Origin: an uncultured Dehalococcoidia bacterium
GTDB lineage: Bacteria > Chloroflexota > Dehalococcoidia > Lucifugimonadales > Australimonadaceae
Direction: 5' to 3'
Assembly (NCBI GenBank): GCA_958295525.1
Contig: OY282355.1
Span: 2,289,931 to 2,353,930 of the forward strand
Length of the DNA: 64,000 bases
How positions within the stretch are numbered: position 1 is the first letter of the stretch; each line of letters starts with the position of its first letter. Under the pieces are notes generated by a model. It was not told the origin of the DNA. It searched no databases and saw nothing but the letters and a program-made list of their open reading frames with translations. Positions 16,707-23,688 of the stretch are shown here, piece by piece. A program made the position numbers and the translations under genes.

Positions 16707-18367
16707 GCAGCGTGCCTCCTTTCCTCATTATGCTGGCCGGCGCGGCGGTCGTTTTCGCCTTGCCGGGGAGGCTGCGGGGCTGGGCGTTTCTCGCGGCGCC
16801 GGCCATCGTGCTGGCGCAACTCGTCTTTTGGCTCGACCACAATTCCCACTTGTCGGTCGAACTCGCGGGCTTGACGCTCACGCTGCTGGAGGTCAACGAG
16901 TTCAACGAGGTGTGGGGGACGGTGTTCGCGCTCGTGGCGCTCGGCGGCGGGGTGTTCGGGCTGCGCCTGCGCGACCGCGTTCAGCGGCGATGTACGGCGC
17001 TGGCCTACGGAGGAAGCGCGTTCGGCGTGCTGTTCGCAGGCGACTTGCTCACGATCATCGTCTTTTGGGAACTGATGGCGGTGACGTCGTTTCTGCTGAT
17101 CGTGAACGGCGGGAGGCCGGGCTCGCGGGCGGCGGCGATGCGCTACCTCTTCGTGCACGTCGCGGGGGGCGCCGCGTTCCTCGGGGGGATTCTGTGGCAC
17201 GCGGGCGAGACGGGGTCGTTCGCGCTCGAGGCGTTCGAGGCGACGCCTGCGGGATGGCTCGCGCTGCTGGGCGTGCTCATCAACGCGGCGGGGTTCCCCT
17301 TCCATTCGTGGCTTTCGGACGCCTATCCGGAGTCCAGCATCACAGGGATGGTGTTCCTGGCGTACACGACCAAGACGGCGGTGTACGTGCTTTTGCAACT
17401 CTTCCCGGGCTGGGACGTTTTGGTGGTCGCGGGCACGTTCACAACGCTGTACGCGAGCGTCTACTCGCTGGTTCAGAACGACGTGCGGCGGATCATCGCG
17501 TATCAGATCATCAGCCCGGTGGGGTTTATGACGGCGGAGGTTGGACTCGGAACGGCGCACGCGCTGGAAGGGGTGGCGGCGCACGCATTCACGCACGTGC
17601 TGTGGCAATCGCTGATGGTGATGGGCGCGGGGACGGTGCTGTACGCGGCGGGGACGTCGAAACTCACCGAACTGGGCGGACTGGCGCGCCCGCTGCGGTT
17701 CGTCTTCGTCCTGTACCTCGTGGGGGCGGTTTCGCTGGCGATTCTGCACCTGCAGGCGAACGTCGGGAGTTCGCTGTCGGATGCGAGCGGGTTGGCGTTG
17801 AGCCTAATTCTCGCGGCGGCGGCGTCCGTGACGATCTTGGCGGTTGTCGTGCGGATTCCGTACTACGTGTTCTTCGGCGAGCCCCGAGGGCTGACGCTGC
17901 GTTCGGTTCCGACGAGTATGTACGTTGCGATGGCGGGGGCGGCGGCGTTTTCTATCGCCGCTGCGATAGAGGAAGGCTGGCTCTTCAGCCTCTTCCGGCT
18001 CGGGATTCACGCGGAGAACATCGGGCTCAACTCGTTCGCGTTCGGGGCGCAGGCGGCGCTGCTGGCGGGAGTGGCGGGCTGGTTCGTTCTCCCGTGGCTC
18101 AGGCCAAGAGACGGCGTCGTCCTCGACACGGACTGGTTCTACCGGAAGGCGGGGCCCGTCGTCCGGCGCGGCCTGCAGGTTCCGCTGGAGGCGGCGTTCA
18201 CGGCGTGCGAGCGGGGGGCGGCGGCGGCGGCGCGCGAGCTCCCTCGCCTCGCTCCTTCGCCTGCGCGCCTCGCCTTGCTGGGGCGTCCGCCGGTGGGGGT
18301 CGCGCTCGCGGCGATTCTGCTGACGTTCGCGGCGGTGGCGTTGCTGGCTTGGGCGGTCGGGGGGTAG
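16703..18367 (+). CDS. Proton-translocating antiporter subunit, third ND-type copy
   Basis: 554 residues, the longest of the three ND-type subunits. The Glu helix appears as GDLLTIIVFWELMAVTSFLLI. LGVLINAAGFPFHSWLSDAYPESSITGMVFLAYTTKTAVYVLLQ gives the His/Lys channel region, and AYQIISPVGFMTAEVGLG with THVLWQSLMVMGAG the broken-helix region. The C-terminal ~80 residues contain DTDWFYRKAGPVVRRG, a segment commonly seen at the end of ND5/MrpD-like proteins of this kind, plus a last helix. The GTG overlaps the preceding stop. This gene closes the operon. Confidence 0.9.
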   Translation: MSSVPPFLIMLAGAAVVFALPGRLRGWAFLAAPAIVLAQLVFWLDHNSHLSVELAGLTLTLLEVNEFNEVWGTVFALVALGGGVFGLRLRDRVQRRCTALAYGGSAFGVLFAGDLLTIIVFWELMAVTSFLLIVNGGRPGSRAAAMRYLFVHVAGGAAFLGGILWHAGETGSFALEAFEATPAGWLALLGVLINAAGFPFHSWLSDAYPESSITGMVFLAYTTKTAVYVLLQLFPGWDVLVVAGTFTTLYASVYSLVQNDVRRIIAYQIISPVGFMTAEVGLGTAHALEGVAAHAFTHVLWQSLMVMGAGTVLYAAGTSKLTELGGLARPLRFVFVLYLVGAVSLAILHLQANVGSSLSDASGLALSLILAAAASVTILAVVVRIPYYVFFGEPRGLTLRSVPTSMYVAMAGAAAFSIAAAIEEGWLFSLFRLGIHAENIGLNSFAFGAQAALLAGVAGWFVLPWLRPRDGVVLDTDWFYRKAGPVVRRGLQVPLEAAFTACERGAAAAARELPRLAPSPARLALLGRPPVGVALAAILLTFAAVALLAWAVGG

Positions 18368-18378
18368 GCAACAACTGA

Positions 18379-18428
18379 GCAGGGCGCAGCCCCTCTCACT
18401 AAATTTACCCCGTGGCGCTGCGCCCTGC
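18379..18428 (+). terminator. Hairpin at the end of the antiporter operon
   Basis: Perfect 12-bp inverted repeat GCAGGGCGCAGC (18379-18390) and GCTGCGCCCTGC (18417-18428) with a 26-base AT-richer loop, starting 11 bases after the last antiporter stop. Probably terminator-like, though no T-run follows. Confidence 0.45.
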
Positions 18429-18476
18429 CCGCATAGATGGGACGACACTGGATGGCGCATCCGTCAAATCAGCCTG

Positions 18477-18506
18477 TTGACAAAGCCCCCCAGAAAGCGC
18501 TAGCGT
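18477..18506 (+). promoter_or_regulatory. Weak candidate promoter for the GmrSD-type gene
   Basis: A consensus -35 hexamer TTGACA lies at 18477-18482. The best -10 match at 18-base spacing is only TAGCGT (18501-18506). About 40 bases before the coding start. Confidence 0.25.
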
Positions 18507-18543
18507 TCCCTCACGGCCTTCATTCACGAGCGGGAAACGACCT

Positions 18544-20415
18544 ATGGAACCTACCAAACCGACTATACGTGTCCTCTTCGGACACCCTGTCGTCTACAAC
18601 ATCCCCTATTACCAGAGAACCTACGTCTGGGACGAGAGAAGCCAGTGGGAGCCTCTCTGGTTTGACGTTGTCGGCCTAGCCGACCGGCTAGTGGGCGCAA
18701 CTCCAAAGGATGCGATGAGGCAGAAGCCCCATTTCTTGGGCGCCGCCGTCCTCAAGGAGACGACGCAGCCAGGCGATGAGGTCAGGGTGCAAACCGTCGT
18801 CGACGGCCAGCAACGCATAACGACAACGCAGTTGCTCTTGGCTGCCATAGCGGACGCCCTCAAAGAGTTTCCGGCACTGGAGGGCTCTGAGATGCTGGCG
18901 AGAAACCTGACCATAAATTCGGTAATGAGGAAAGAAGTTGGCGACACGCCATTCAAAGTCGATCCTTTAGGCAGGGATTTCCGTTCGTTTGATGACGTAA
19001 TGCGTGCAAGCAAGGACGGGAACCAACCTATTCAAGTCCAGGGACGCATTGGCGATTGCTACCGCTTTTTCCTGAAGAAATCTTCCGAATGGCTTACGAA
19101 AGATGGAGAATCGGAAGGAGTCCTTATCAGCAGAGCCGAGGCTTTGTGTGCGGCCATATCCGATAAGTTGCAAGTCGTAGCCATATACTTGGATCCCGGC
19201 GAGAACGAATACGCGATATTCGAAGCGCTCAACGCCCGTGGGGAGCCTCTATCGGAATGGGAAAAAGTGAAGAACTACATCCTCTTCAAAGCCGGTGAAG
19301 ACGGACATGACCAATCCGAAATCTACAAAACTCACTTGGAATTCTTCGATGGCTCCGAATGGATGAAAGGGATAGGCAGAGGCGCGGCTAGGCGGCGAAA
19401 GTCGGACCTGTTCTTGGATTACTGGCTTGAGTCTGAATTGCTTCACGACGTCAACGCCCGTTATGTTTTCCGTGAGTTCAGGAGCGCGATCGATAGCCAC
19501 AACCACAATCTAGTACAGTGGTGCCAACATATGAACCAGAATGGGGAGTATTTCTTGGAATGGGAGGGTTTCTCTGGTCTCAATGGAGATGTAGAATCTC
19601 TCTATCATGCTCGAAGAAATGCTCTTGGAATTGGTGCAATATGGCCATTCTTGATGGGCCTTTCACGCATCCAAATGCAAAAGTCGGATCAGTACAGGTG
19701 TTTCCGCGCGCTTGACAGTTTTATGTGGCGACGCGCAATCGTAGGCATATCGACTCGGAATTACGACGCAGTCACGGAGTACTTGCTTAAAGCGTTGGAC
19801 AAGGCTCGCAGAAATCCCACTGGTGACCACCCGTACAGCGATGCAGTAATAGAAGATCTCCTTGACTCGCAGGATACCCGGGCATACCTTTGGCCTGAAG
19901 ACGAAGAGGTTGCGCAAAGTATCCGCAATAACTCGTTCTACATGTCCGGCACCCTAACGCGTACTATACTCGAGGCTGTTGAACGCGCGATGATGCGTGG
20001 TCACCACCCCGGCAACACCAACCTCTCCAGCAAACTGCCGATAGAGCACCTGATGCCCCAGACGCGAAATGAAGAAGATTGGCCCATACCTCAAGCCGAG
20101 GGCGATGACGAGGAAACGCTTGAGTCACGTAGAATTGAGCGTCGGTACTCCATTCAGCGTCTTGGAAACTTGACTTTGGTTACGCATGGACTGAACTCGA
20201 AACTGAGCAACAAGCCCTGGGTCAAAAAGCATCAAATTCTCCACGAAGAAGACAACCTCTACATCAATAAAGACTTGCTCAACCACGCGCCTCAAGACCA
20301 CTGGGACGAGGAGCAAATTCGCTTGCGCGGGGAGCGGTTGGCAGGCTACATCCTCCAAATCTGGCCTCATGGTCACGCCGTGACAGGCGAGATCGAGAAG
20401 ATACGTCCGGCGTAA
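18544..20415 (+). CDS. Fused DUF262-DUF1524 protein (GmrSD-type restriction nuclease)
   Basis: 623 residues joining a GmrS-like N-terminal DUF262 domain and a GmrD-like C-terminal HNH domain. IPYYQRTYVW (20-29), HFLGAAVL and the nucleotide-binding VDGQQRITTTQLLL (86-99) define DUF262. Near residue 500, IEHLMPQT gives the HNH His, and RLGNLTLVTHGLNSKLSNKPWVKK the last HNH strand with its Asn. Known relatives (GmrSD, BrxU, SspE) cleave modified phage DNA. It stands alone, with no DNA-modification genes beside it. The base composition is visibly lower in GC than the flanks, suggesting horizontal acquisition. The target modification is unknown. Confidence 0.85.
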   Translation: MEPTKPTIRVLFGHPVVYNIPYYQRTYVWDERSQWEPLWFDVVGLADRLVGATPKDAMRQKPHFLGAAVLKETTQPGDEVRVQTVVDGQQRITTTQLLLAAIADALKEFPALEGSEMLARNLTINSVMRKEVGDTPFKVDPLGRDFRSFDDVMRASKDGNQPIQVQGRIGDCYRFFLKKSSEWLTKDGESEGVLISRAEALCAAISDKLQVVAIYLDPGENEYAIFEALNARGEPLSEWEKVKNYILFKAGEDGHDQSEIYKTHLEFFDGSEWMKGIGRGAARRRKSDLFLDYWLESELLHDVNARYVFREFRSAIDSHNHNLVQWCQHMNQNGEYFLEWEGFSGLNGDVESLYHARRNALGIGAIWPFLMGLSRIQMQKSDQYRCFRALDSFMWRRAIVGISTRNYDAVTEYLLKALDKARRNPTGDHPYSDAVIEDLLDSQDTRAYLWPEDEEVAQSIRNNSFYMSGTLTRTILEAVERAMMRGHHPGNTNLSSKLPIEHLMPQTRNEEDWPIPQAEGDDEETLESRRIERRYSIQRLGNLTLVTHGLNSKLSNKPWVKKHQILHEEDNLYINKDLLNHAPQDHWDEEQIRLRGERLAGYILQIWPHGHAVTGEIEKIRPA

Positions 20416-20462
20416 GACGGACGGGCTCATGGCTTTCCCGTGCCTGCCCTTTTTGCCTTGAC

Positions 20463-20493
20463 CACGAAAGCAGGAATCTACTGGGAGCGCAGT
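20463..20493. repeat. Degenerate remnant of the dispersed palindrome
   Basis: The sequence CGAAAGCAGGAATCTACTGG (inside 20463-20493) matches, with a few changes, the right arm and flank of the copy at 33775-33806 (CGAAAGCGGGAACCTACTGG). It appears to be a decayed copy. Confidence 0.5.
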
Positions 20494-20505
20494 ACGGGCT
20501 CAATG

Positions 20506-20708
20506 CGACGACTACCTGACAGGGCGGCGTGGCCGTCGAACCTCACCGGCAAGGCGCTCACGGGGGACGCCGAGGAGAGATTGCGCGAGATTCCCGACCC
20601 CGCGTGCGGAAGGCGAAGAGCAGCCGCCAGATGCGTATGTTCGACGAGCAGCCCCGCGAGCCCGGGCTCCGCGAGACTCCCGCCGAATACGCGGTCTTGG
20701 AGGAGTAG
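20506..20708 (+). pseudogene. Possible decayed gene fragment
   Basis: Two coding-like stretches in different frames. The first reads NLTGKALTGDAEERLREIPD (about 20536-20595), resembling the start of many DNA methyltransferases just before their catalytic motif. The second, about 20609-20708, reads KAKSSRQMRMFDEQ and then a further acidic tail to a TAG. Neither makes a full protein. I infer a frameshifted or internally deleted remnant, perhaps of a modification gene that accompanied the nuclease upstream. Evidence is weak. Confidence 0.3.
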
Positions 20709-20717
20709 GGCTGCGCT

Positions 20718-20772
20718 TATAGCAAGTTTAGCGATCTTATGAAAAAATCCTAAACTCGCTAAACTTGCTATA
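20718..20772. repeat. Perfect 17-bp inverted repeat in AT-rich DNA
   Basis: TATAGCAAGTTTAGCGA (20718-20734) and its exact complement (20756-20772) flank a 21-base loop with an A-run. The composition differs sharply from the surroundings. It could be a terminator, the end of a small mobile element, or a recombination scar at the downstream edge of the acquired region. Confidence 0.7.
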
Positions 20773-20857
20773 AACTGGCCGCGTCCGTGAGTTCATGCGC
20801 CGCATCATCCCCGGAGACGATTGGCCCGGCGACGATTGGCGCTAGCGAGGTTCTCCT

Positions 20858-21958
20858 TTGGCGATTGGCGTGTTCGGGCTGCCGCTTTCGGGCAAGACGA
20901 CGATTTTCAACGCGGTCACGCGCGGGCGGGCGGAGACGGCCCCCTTCCGCAGCGCGTCGGCGCAGCCCAACGTGGGCGTGGCGAAGGTTCCCGACCCGCG
21001 CCTCGGCGTTCTCGCGGAGATTTCCAAGCCGAAGCGGATCGTTCACGCGGAAGTCGAGTACGTGGACGTTCCCGCCGCGCCGGAGGGGTTCGGCAAGACG
21101 CAGGGCATCGCGGGCGAGCATCTGAATCTGCTGCAACGCTGCGACGCGCTGCTGCTCGTGGCCCGATCGTTCGACGACCCCGCCGTGCCGCACGCGCAGG
21201 AGACGGTCGATCCCTACCGGGACGCGGAGTCGCTGCAGTTGGAGTTGACGTTCTCCGATCTGGCGATTTTGGAGCGGAGGCAGGAGCGTATCGCGTCGCA
21301 ATTGCGGTCGGCGCGTCCCGCCGAACGCGACGCGCTGACGCGGGAGCAAGACGTGCTCGCCGTCATTCGCGCCGGGCTGGAGAACGAGGTTCCCGTGCGC
21401 GAGCAGCAGACGCCGCCTGACGCCAAGCCCGCGCTGGACAACTTCCAACTGCTCACCGCCAAGCCGCTCATCGTCGTGTTCAACATCGGAGAGGACGCGA
21501 TTGGCGGGGCGGACGCGCTGGAGGAGGAGATGCGCGCGCGGCTGGGGCGTCCGGGCGTCGGCGCGGCGGCGCTGTGCGGGAAGTTGGAGGCGGAACTGGC
21601 GCGGATGAGCGCGGAGGACGAGGCGGAGTTCCGCGAGTCGCTCGGCGCGGGCGAGCCCGGCCTCGACCGGATGGTCAAACTCTCCTACGGCCTGCTGGGG
21701 CTGATTTCGTTTCTGACGACGGGCGAGGATGAGACGCGCGCGTGGACGATCCGGCAGGGGACGAGCGCGGCGGAGGCGGCGGGCAAGATCCATTCCGACA
21801 TCCAGCGGGGGTTCATTCGAGCCGAGGTCACGGCCTACGACGACCTCGCCCGCGTCGGGAGCGTGGCGGAGGCGCGCAAGCAGGCGCTGCTTCGCGCCGA
21901 GGGCAAGACCTACGCGATGCGGGACGGCGACGTCGTCAATTTTCTGTTCAATGTGTAG
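20858..21958 (+). CDS. ychF: Redox-regulated ATPase YchF (Obg-family GTPase fold)
   Basis: 366 residues, the expected length. The P-loop GLPLSGKTT (residues 7-15) follows the N-terminal MAIGVF. VEYVDVPAAPEGFGKTQGIAGEHLNLLQRCDALLLVARSF covers switch regions and the G3-type motif. The G4 equivalent VVFNIGED departs from NKxD, consistent with ATP preference in YchF. A coiled-coil insertion (about 125-170) and a C-terminal TGS domain (ARAWTIRQGTSAAEAAGKIHSDIQRGFIRAEV) complete it. The start is a TTG with GCGAGG about 7 bases before. hemW follows 9 bases later, suggesting cotranscription. It acts in translation and stress regulation. Confidence 0.92.
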   Translation: MAIGVFGLPLSGKTTIFNAVTRGRAETAPFRSASAQPNVGVAKVPDPRLGVLAEISKPKRIVHAEVEYVDVPAAPEGFGKTQGIAGEHLNLLQRCDALLLVARSFDDPAVPHAQETVDPYRDAESLQLELTFSDLAILERRQERIASQLRSARPAERDALTREQDVLAVIRAGLENEVPVREQQTPPDAKPALDNFQLLTAKPLIVVFNIGEDAIGGADALEEEMRARLGRPGVGAAALCGKLEAELARMSAEDEAEFRESLGAGEPGLDRMVKLSYGLLGLISFLTTGEDETRAWTIRQGTSAAEAAGKIHSDIQRGFIRAEVTAYDDLARVGSVAEARKQALLRAEGKTYAMRDGDVVNFLFNV

Positions 21959-21967
21959 GGGATAGGC

Positions 21968-23197
21968 GTGAGCAGGATGGAGACGGATGCGCCCGGCGGC
22001 GGAATCGCGCTGTACGTCCATATCCCATTCTGCGAGTCCAAGTGCCCGTACTGCGATTTCAACACCTACGCGGGCATCGAGCCGCTGATGCCGGCCTACG
22101 CCGCCGCGCTCGCCCGTGAGATCGAGCAGTGGGGCGCGTGGCTGGGCAGGCCGGCGCTCGCCAGCGTCTTCTTCGGCGGCGGCACGCCGTCCTACCTTCC
22201 GGCGCGCGACCTGCGGCGGCTGACGCAGGCGATTCAGGAAGCGTTTCGCTTGCCGGGCGACGCGGAGGCGACGGTCGAGGCGAATCCGGGCGACTGCTCC
22301 CGCGAGCGTCTGCTCGAGATGCGCCGCGCCGGATTCAACCGCATCTCCATCGGCGTTCAGTCGTTCGACGACGCGGAGTTGCGGGCGCTCGGTCGGCGGC
22401 ACACCGCCGAGCGCGCCGCGCAGGCCGTTCGGGACGCGCGTCAGGCGGGATTCGAGAACGTGAGCCTCGATCTGATGTTCGGCCTTCCGAATCAGCGCGT
22501 CTCCACGTGGGAGCGCTCCGTCGAGCGGGCGCTCGCGCTGGGGCCGGATCACATTTCGGCCTACGCGCTGACGCTGGAGCCGGGCACGCCGATGGAGGCG
22601 TCCGTACGGTCGGGCGCGACGCCGGAGCCCGACGCCGACCTCGCGGCGGAGGCGTACCTCCTCGCGCAGGCGGCGTTCGCCGGCGCGGGGCTCCGGCAGT
22701 ACGAAATCTCCAATTGGGCGCGCGCCGGACGGGAGAGCGCGCACAACCTCGCCTACTGGCGCAGCCTGCCATACCTCGGCGTCGGGCCGGGCGCGCACAG
22801 TTATCTGCACGGCGTCGGCGCGCTCGGGCGGTTCGGCGTCCGCTTCGCCAACGTCAAGCCACCCCGCGCGTACATCGAGCGCGTCGAGGCATGGACGGCG
22901 GACGGGCCGCTCGATCCGGACGGAGTCGAGTCGGCGTCCGCCGTGGACTCGCGCGAATTTGTCAGCCGGCGCGGGGCGATGGCGGAGACGATGATGATGG
23001 GCTTGCGGCTGAACGCGGGCGTGAGCGACGCCGATTTCCGCGCCCGATTCGGCGAGGGCGTGGGCGACGCTTTCCCCGGCCCTGTCGCCGAGTGCGCCGA
23101 CCTCGGCCTGACGGAATGGGCGGACGGCGCGCTGCGCCTCACGGAGCACGGTCGGCTGCTCGGCAACGAGGCGTTCGTCCGCTTCGTAGGAGCGTGA
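21968..23197 (+). CDS. hemW: HemW-type radical SAM protein (heme chaperone)
   Basis: 409 residues. The radical SAM cluster motif is C22-x3-C26-x2-C29 (HIPFCESKCPYCDF). FFGGGTPSYL, TVEANPGDC, GFNRISIGVQSFDDAELRALGRRHTAERA, DLMFGLPNQ and HISAYALTLEPGTPM follow in the HemW order. The segment EISNWARAGRESAHNLAYWR is typical of HemW. The extended N-terminal residues that define true anaerobic coproporphyrinogen oxidase HemN are missing, so a heme-trafficking role is more likely than CPO activity. The GTG start lies 9 bases after ychF. Confidence 0.9.
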   Translation: MSRMETDAPGGGIALYVHIPFCESKCPYCDFNTYAGIEPLMPAYAAALAREIEQWGAWLGRPALASVFFGGGTPSYLPARDLRRLTQAIQEAFRLPGDAEATVEANPGDCSRERLLEMRRAGFNRISIGVQSFDDAELRALGRRHTAERAAQAVRDARQAGFENVSLDLMFGLPNQRVSTWERSVERALALGPDHISAYALTLEPGTPMEASVRSGATPEPDADLAAEAYLLAQAAFAGAGLRQYEISNWARAGRESAHNLAYWRSLPYLGVGPGAHSYLHGVGALGRFGVRFANVKPPRAYIERVEAWTADGPLDPDGVESASAVDSREFVSRRGAMAETMMMGLRLNAGVSDADFRARFGEGVGDAFPGPVAECADLGLTEWADGALRLTEHGRLLGNEAFVRFVGA

Positions 23198-23215
23198 GCA
23201 GGCGCGCCCCAGGAG

Positions 23216-23533
23216 GTTCCCGCTTTCGCGGGAATGACGTGGCGCGTGGGGTGATCTGGAGACGATGCGCTGCGCGCATCGTCCGGCGCTTGCGCGCCGC
23301 TGGGTTCCCGCCTACGCGGGCAGGGCGTGGTTTTCATCGCGGCGCTCACCCTACGAAGAACCTGTTGCGGGCGATTTCCTCCGCGTAGGCGGCGTCTGCG
23401 TTCGCGTCCGCGTCATGGGATGCGGGATTCCCGCCTACGCGGGAATGACGGTCTCCGTAGGCGGCGCCGGACGGCGAATGCGGGTCGTCGTCCGCGGACG
23501 ACGGGATTCCTGGATTCCCGCCTACGCGGGAAT
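23216..23533. repeat. Cluster of dispersed palindromes and a companion hairpin
   Basis: Palindrome copies at 23216-23235, 23304-23320 (right arm degraded), 23427-23446 and 23514-23533. Between the first two lies a perfect 10-bp hairpin at 23261-23283 (GACGATGCGC-TGC-GCGCATCGTC). The first copy with that hairpin matches, in inverted orientation, the block at 33731-33812. They occupy most of the 490-base gap after hemW. Confidence 0.85.
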
Positions 23534-23592
23534 GACGAATTGGAGGCGGGGATGACGGGCAAGGGGGGCGGAACGACGATGTGAGGGCGGGG

Positions 23593-23598
23593 TATAAT
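23593..23598 (+). promoter_or_regulatory. Candidate -10 element (TATAAT)
   Basis: A perfect TATAAT at 23593-23598 in otherwise GC-rich DNA, about 90 bases before the best start of the downstream gene. No good -35 hexamer is seen at the usual spacing. Confidence 0.45.
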
Positions 23599-23688
23599 CA
23601 TCCTCGCCAAACCAAGCGCAGCGCTGAATTTGTGACGCTCATACGGCATACCCCACCACCTCCGAAAAATTGCGGCGCCCGCTTGCAG

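Noticed and set aside
16389-18367. Hydrogenase or complex I electron-input module expected from the Mbh-like order
   Set aside because: No NiFe hydrogenase, NuoBCDI-like or flavin subunit motif is found after the third ND-type gene; the next gene is the unrelated GmrSD-type nuclease.
20440-20742. Plus-strand 100-residue open frame after the GmrSD-type gene, as an intact gene
   Set aside because: Coding-like character changes frame in the middle and there is no ribosome site; treated instead as a possible decayed fragment.
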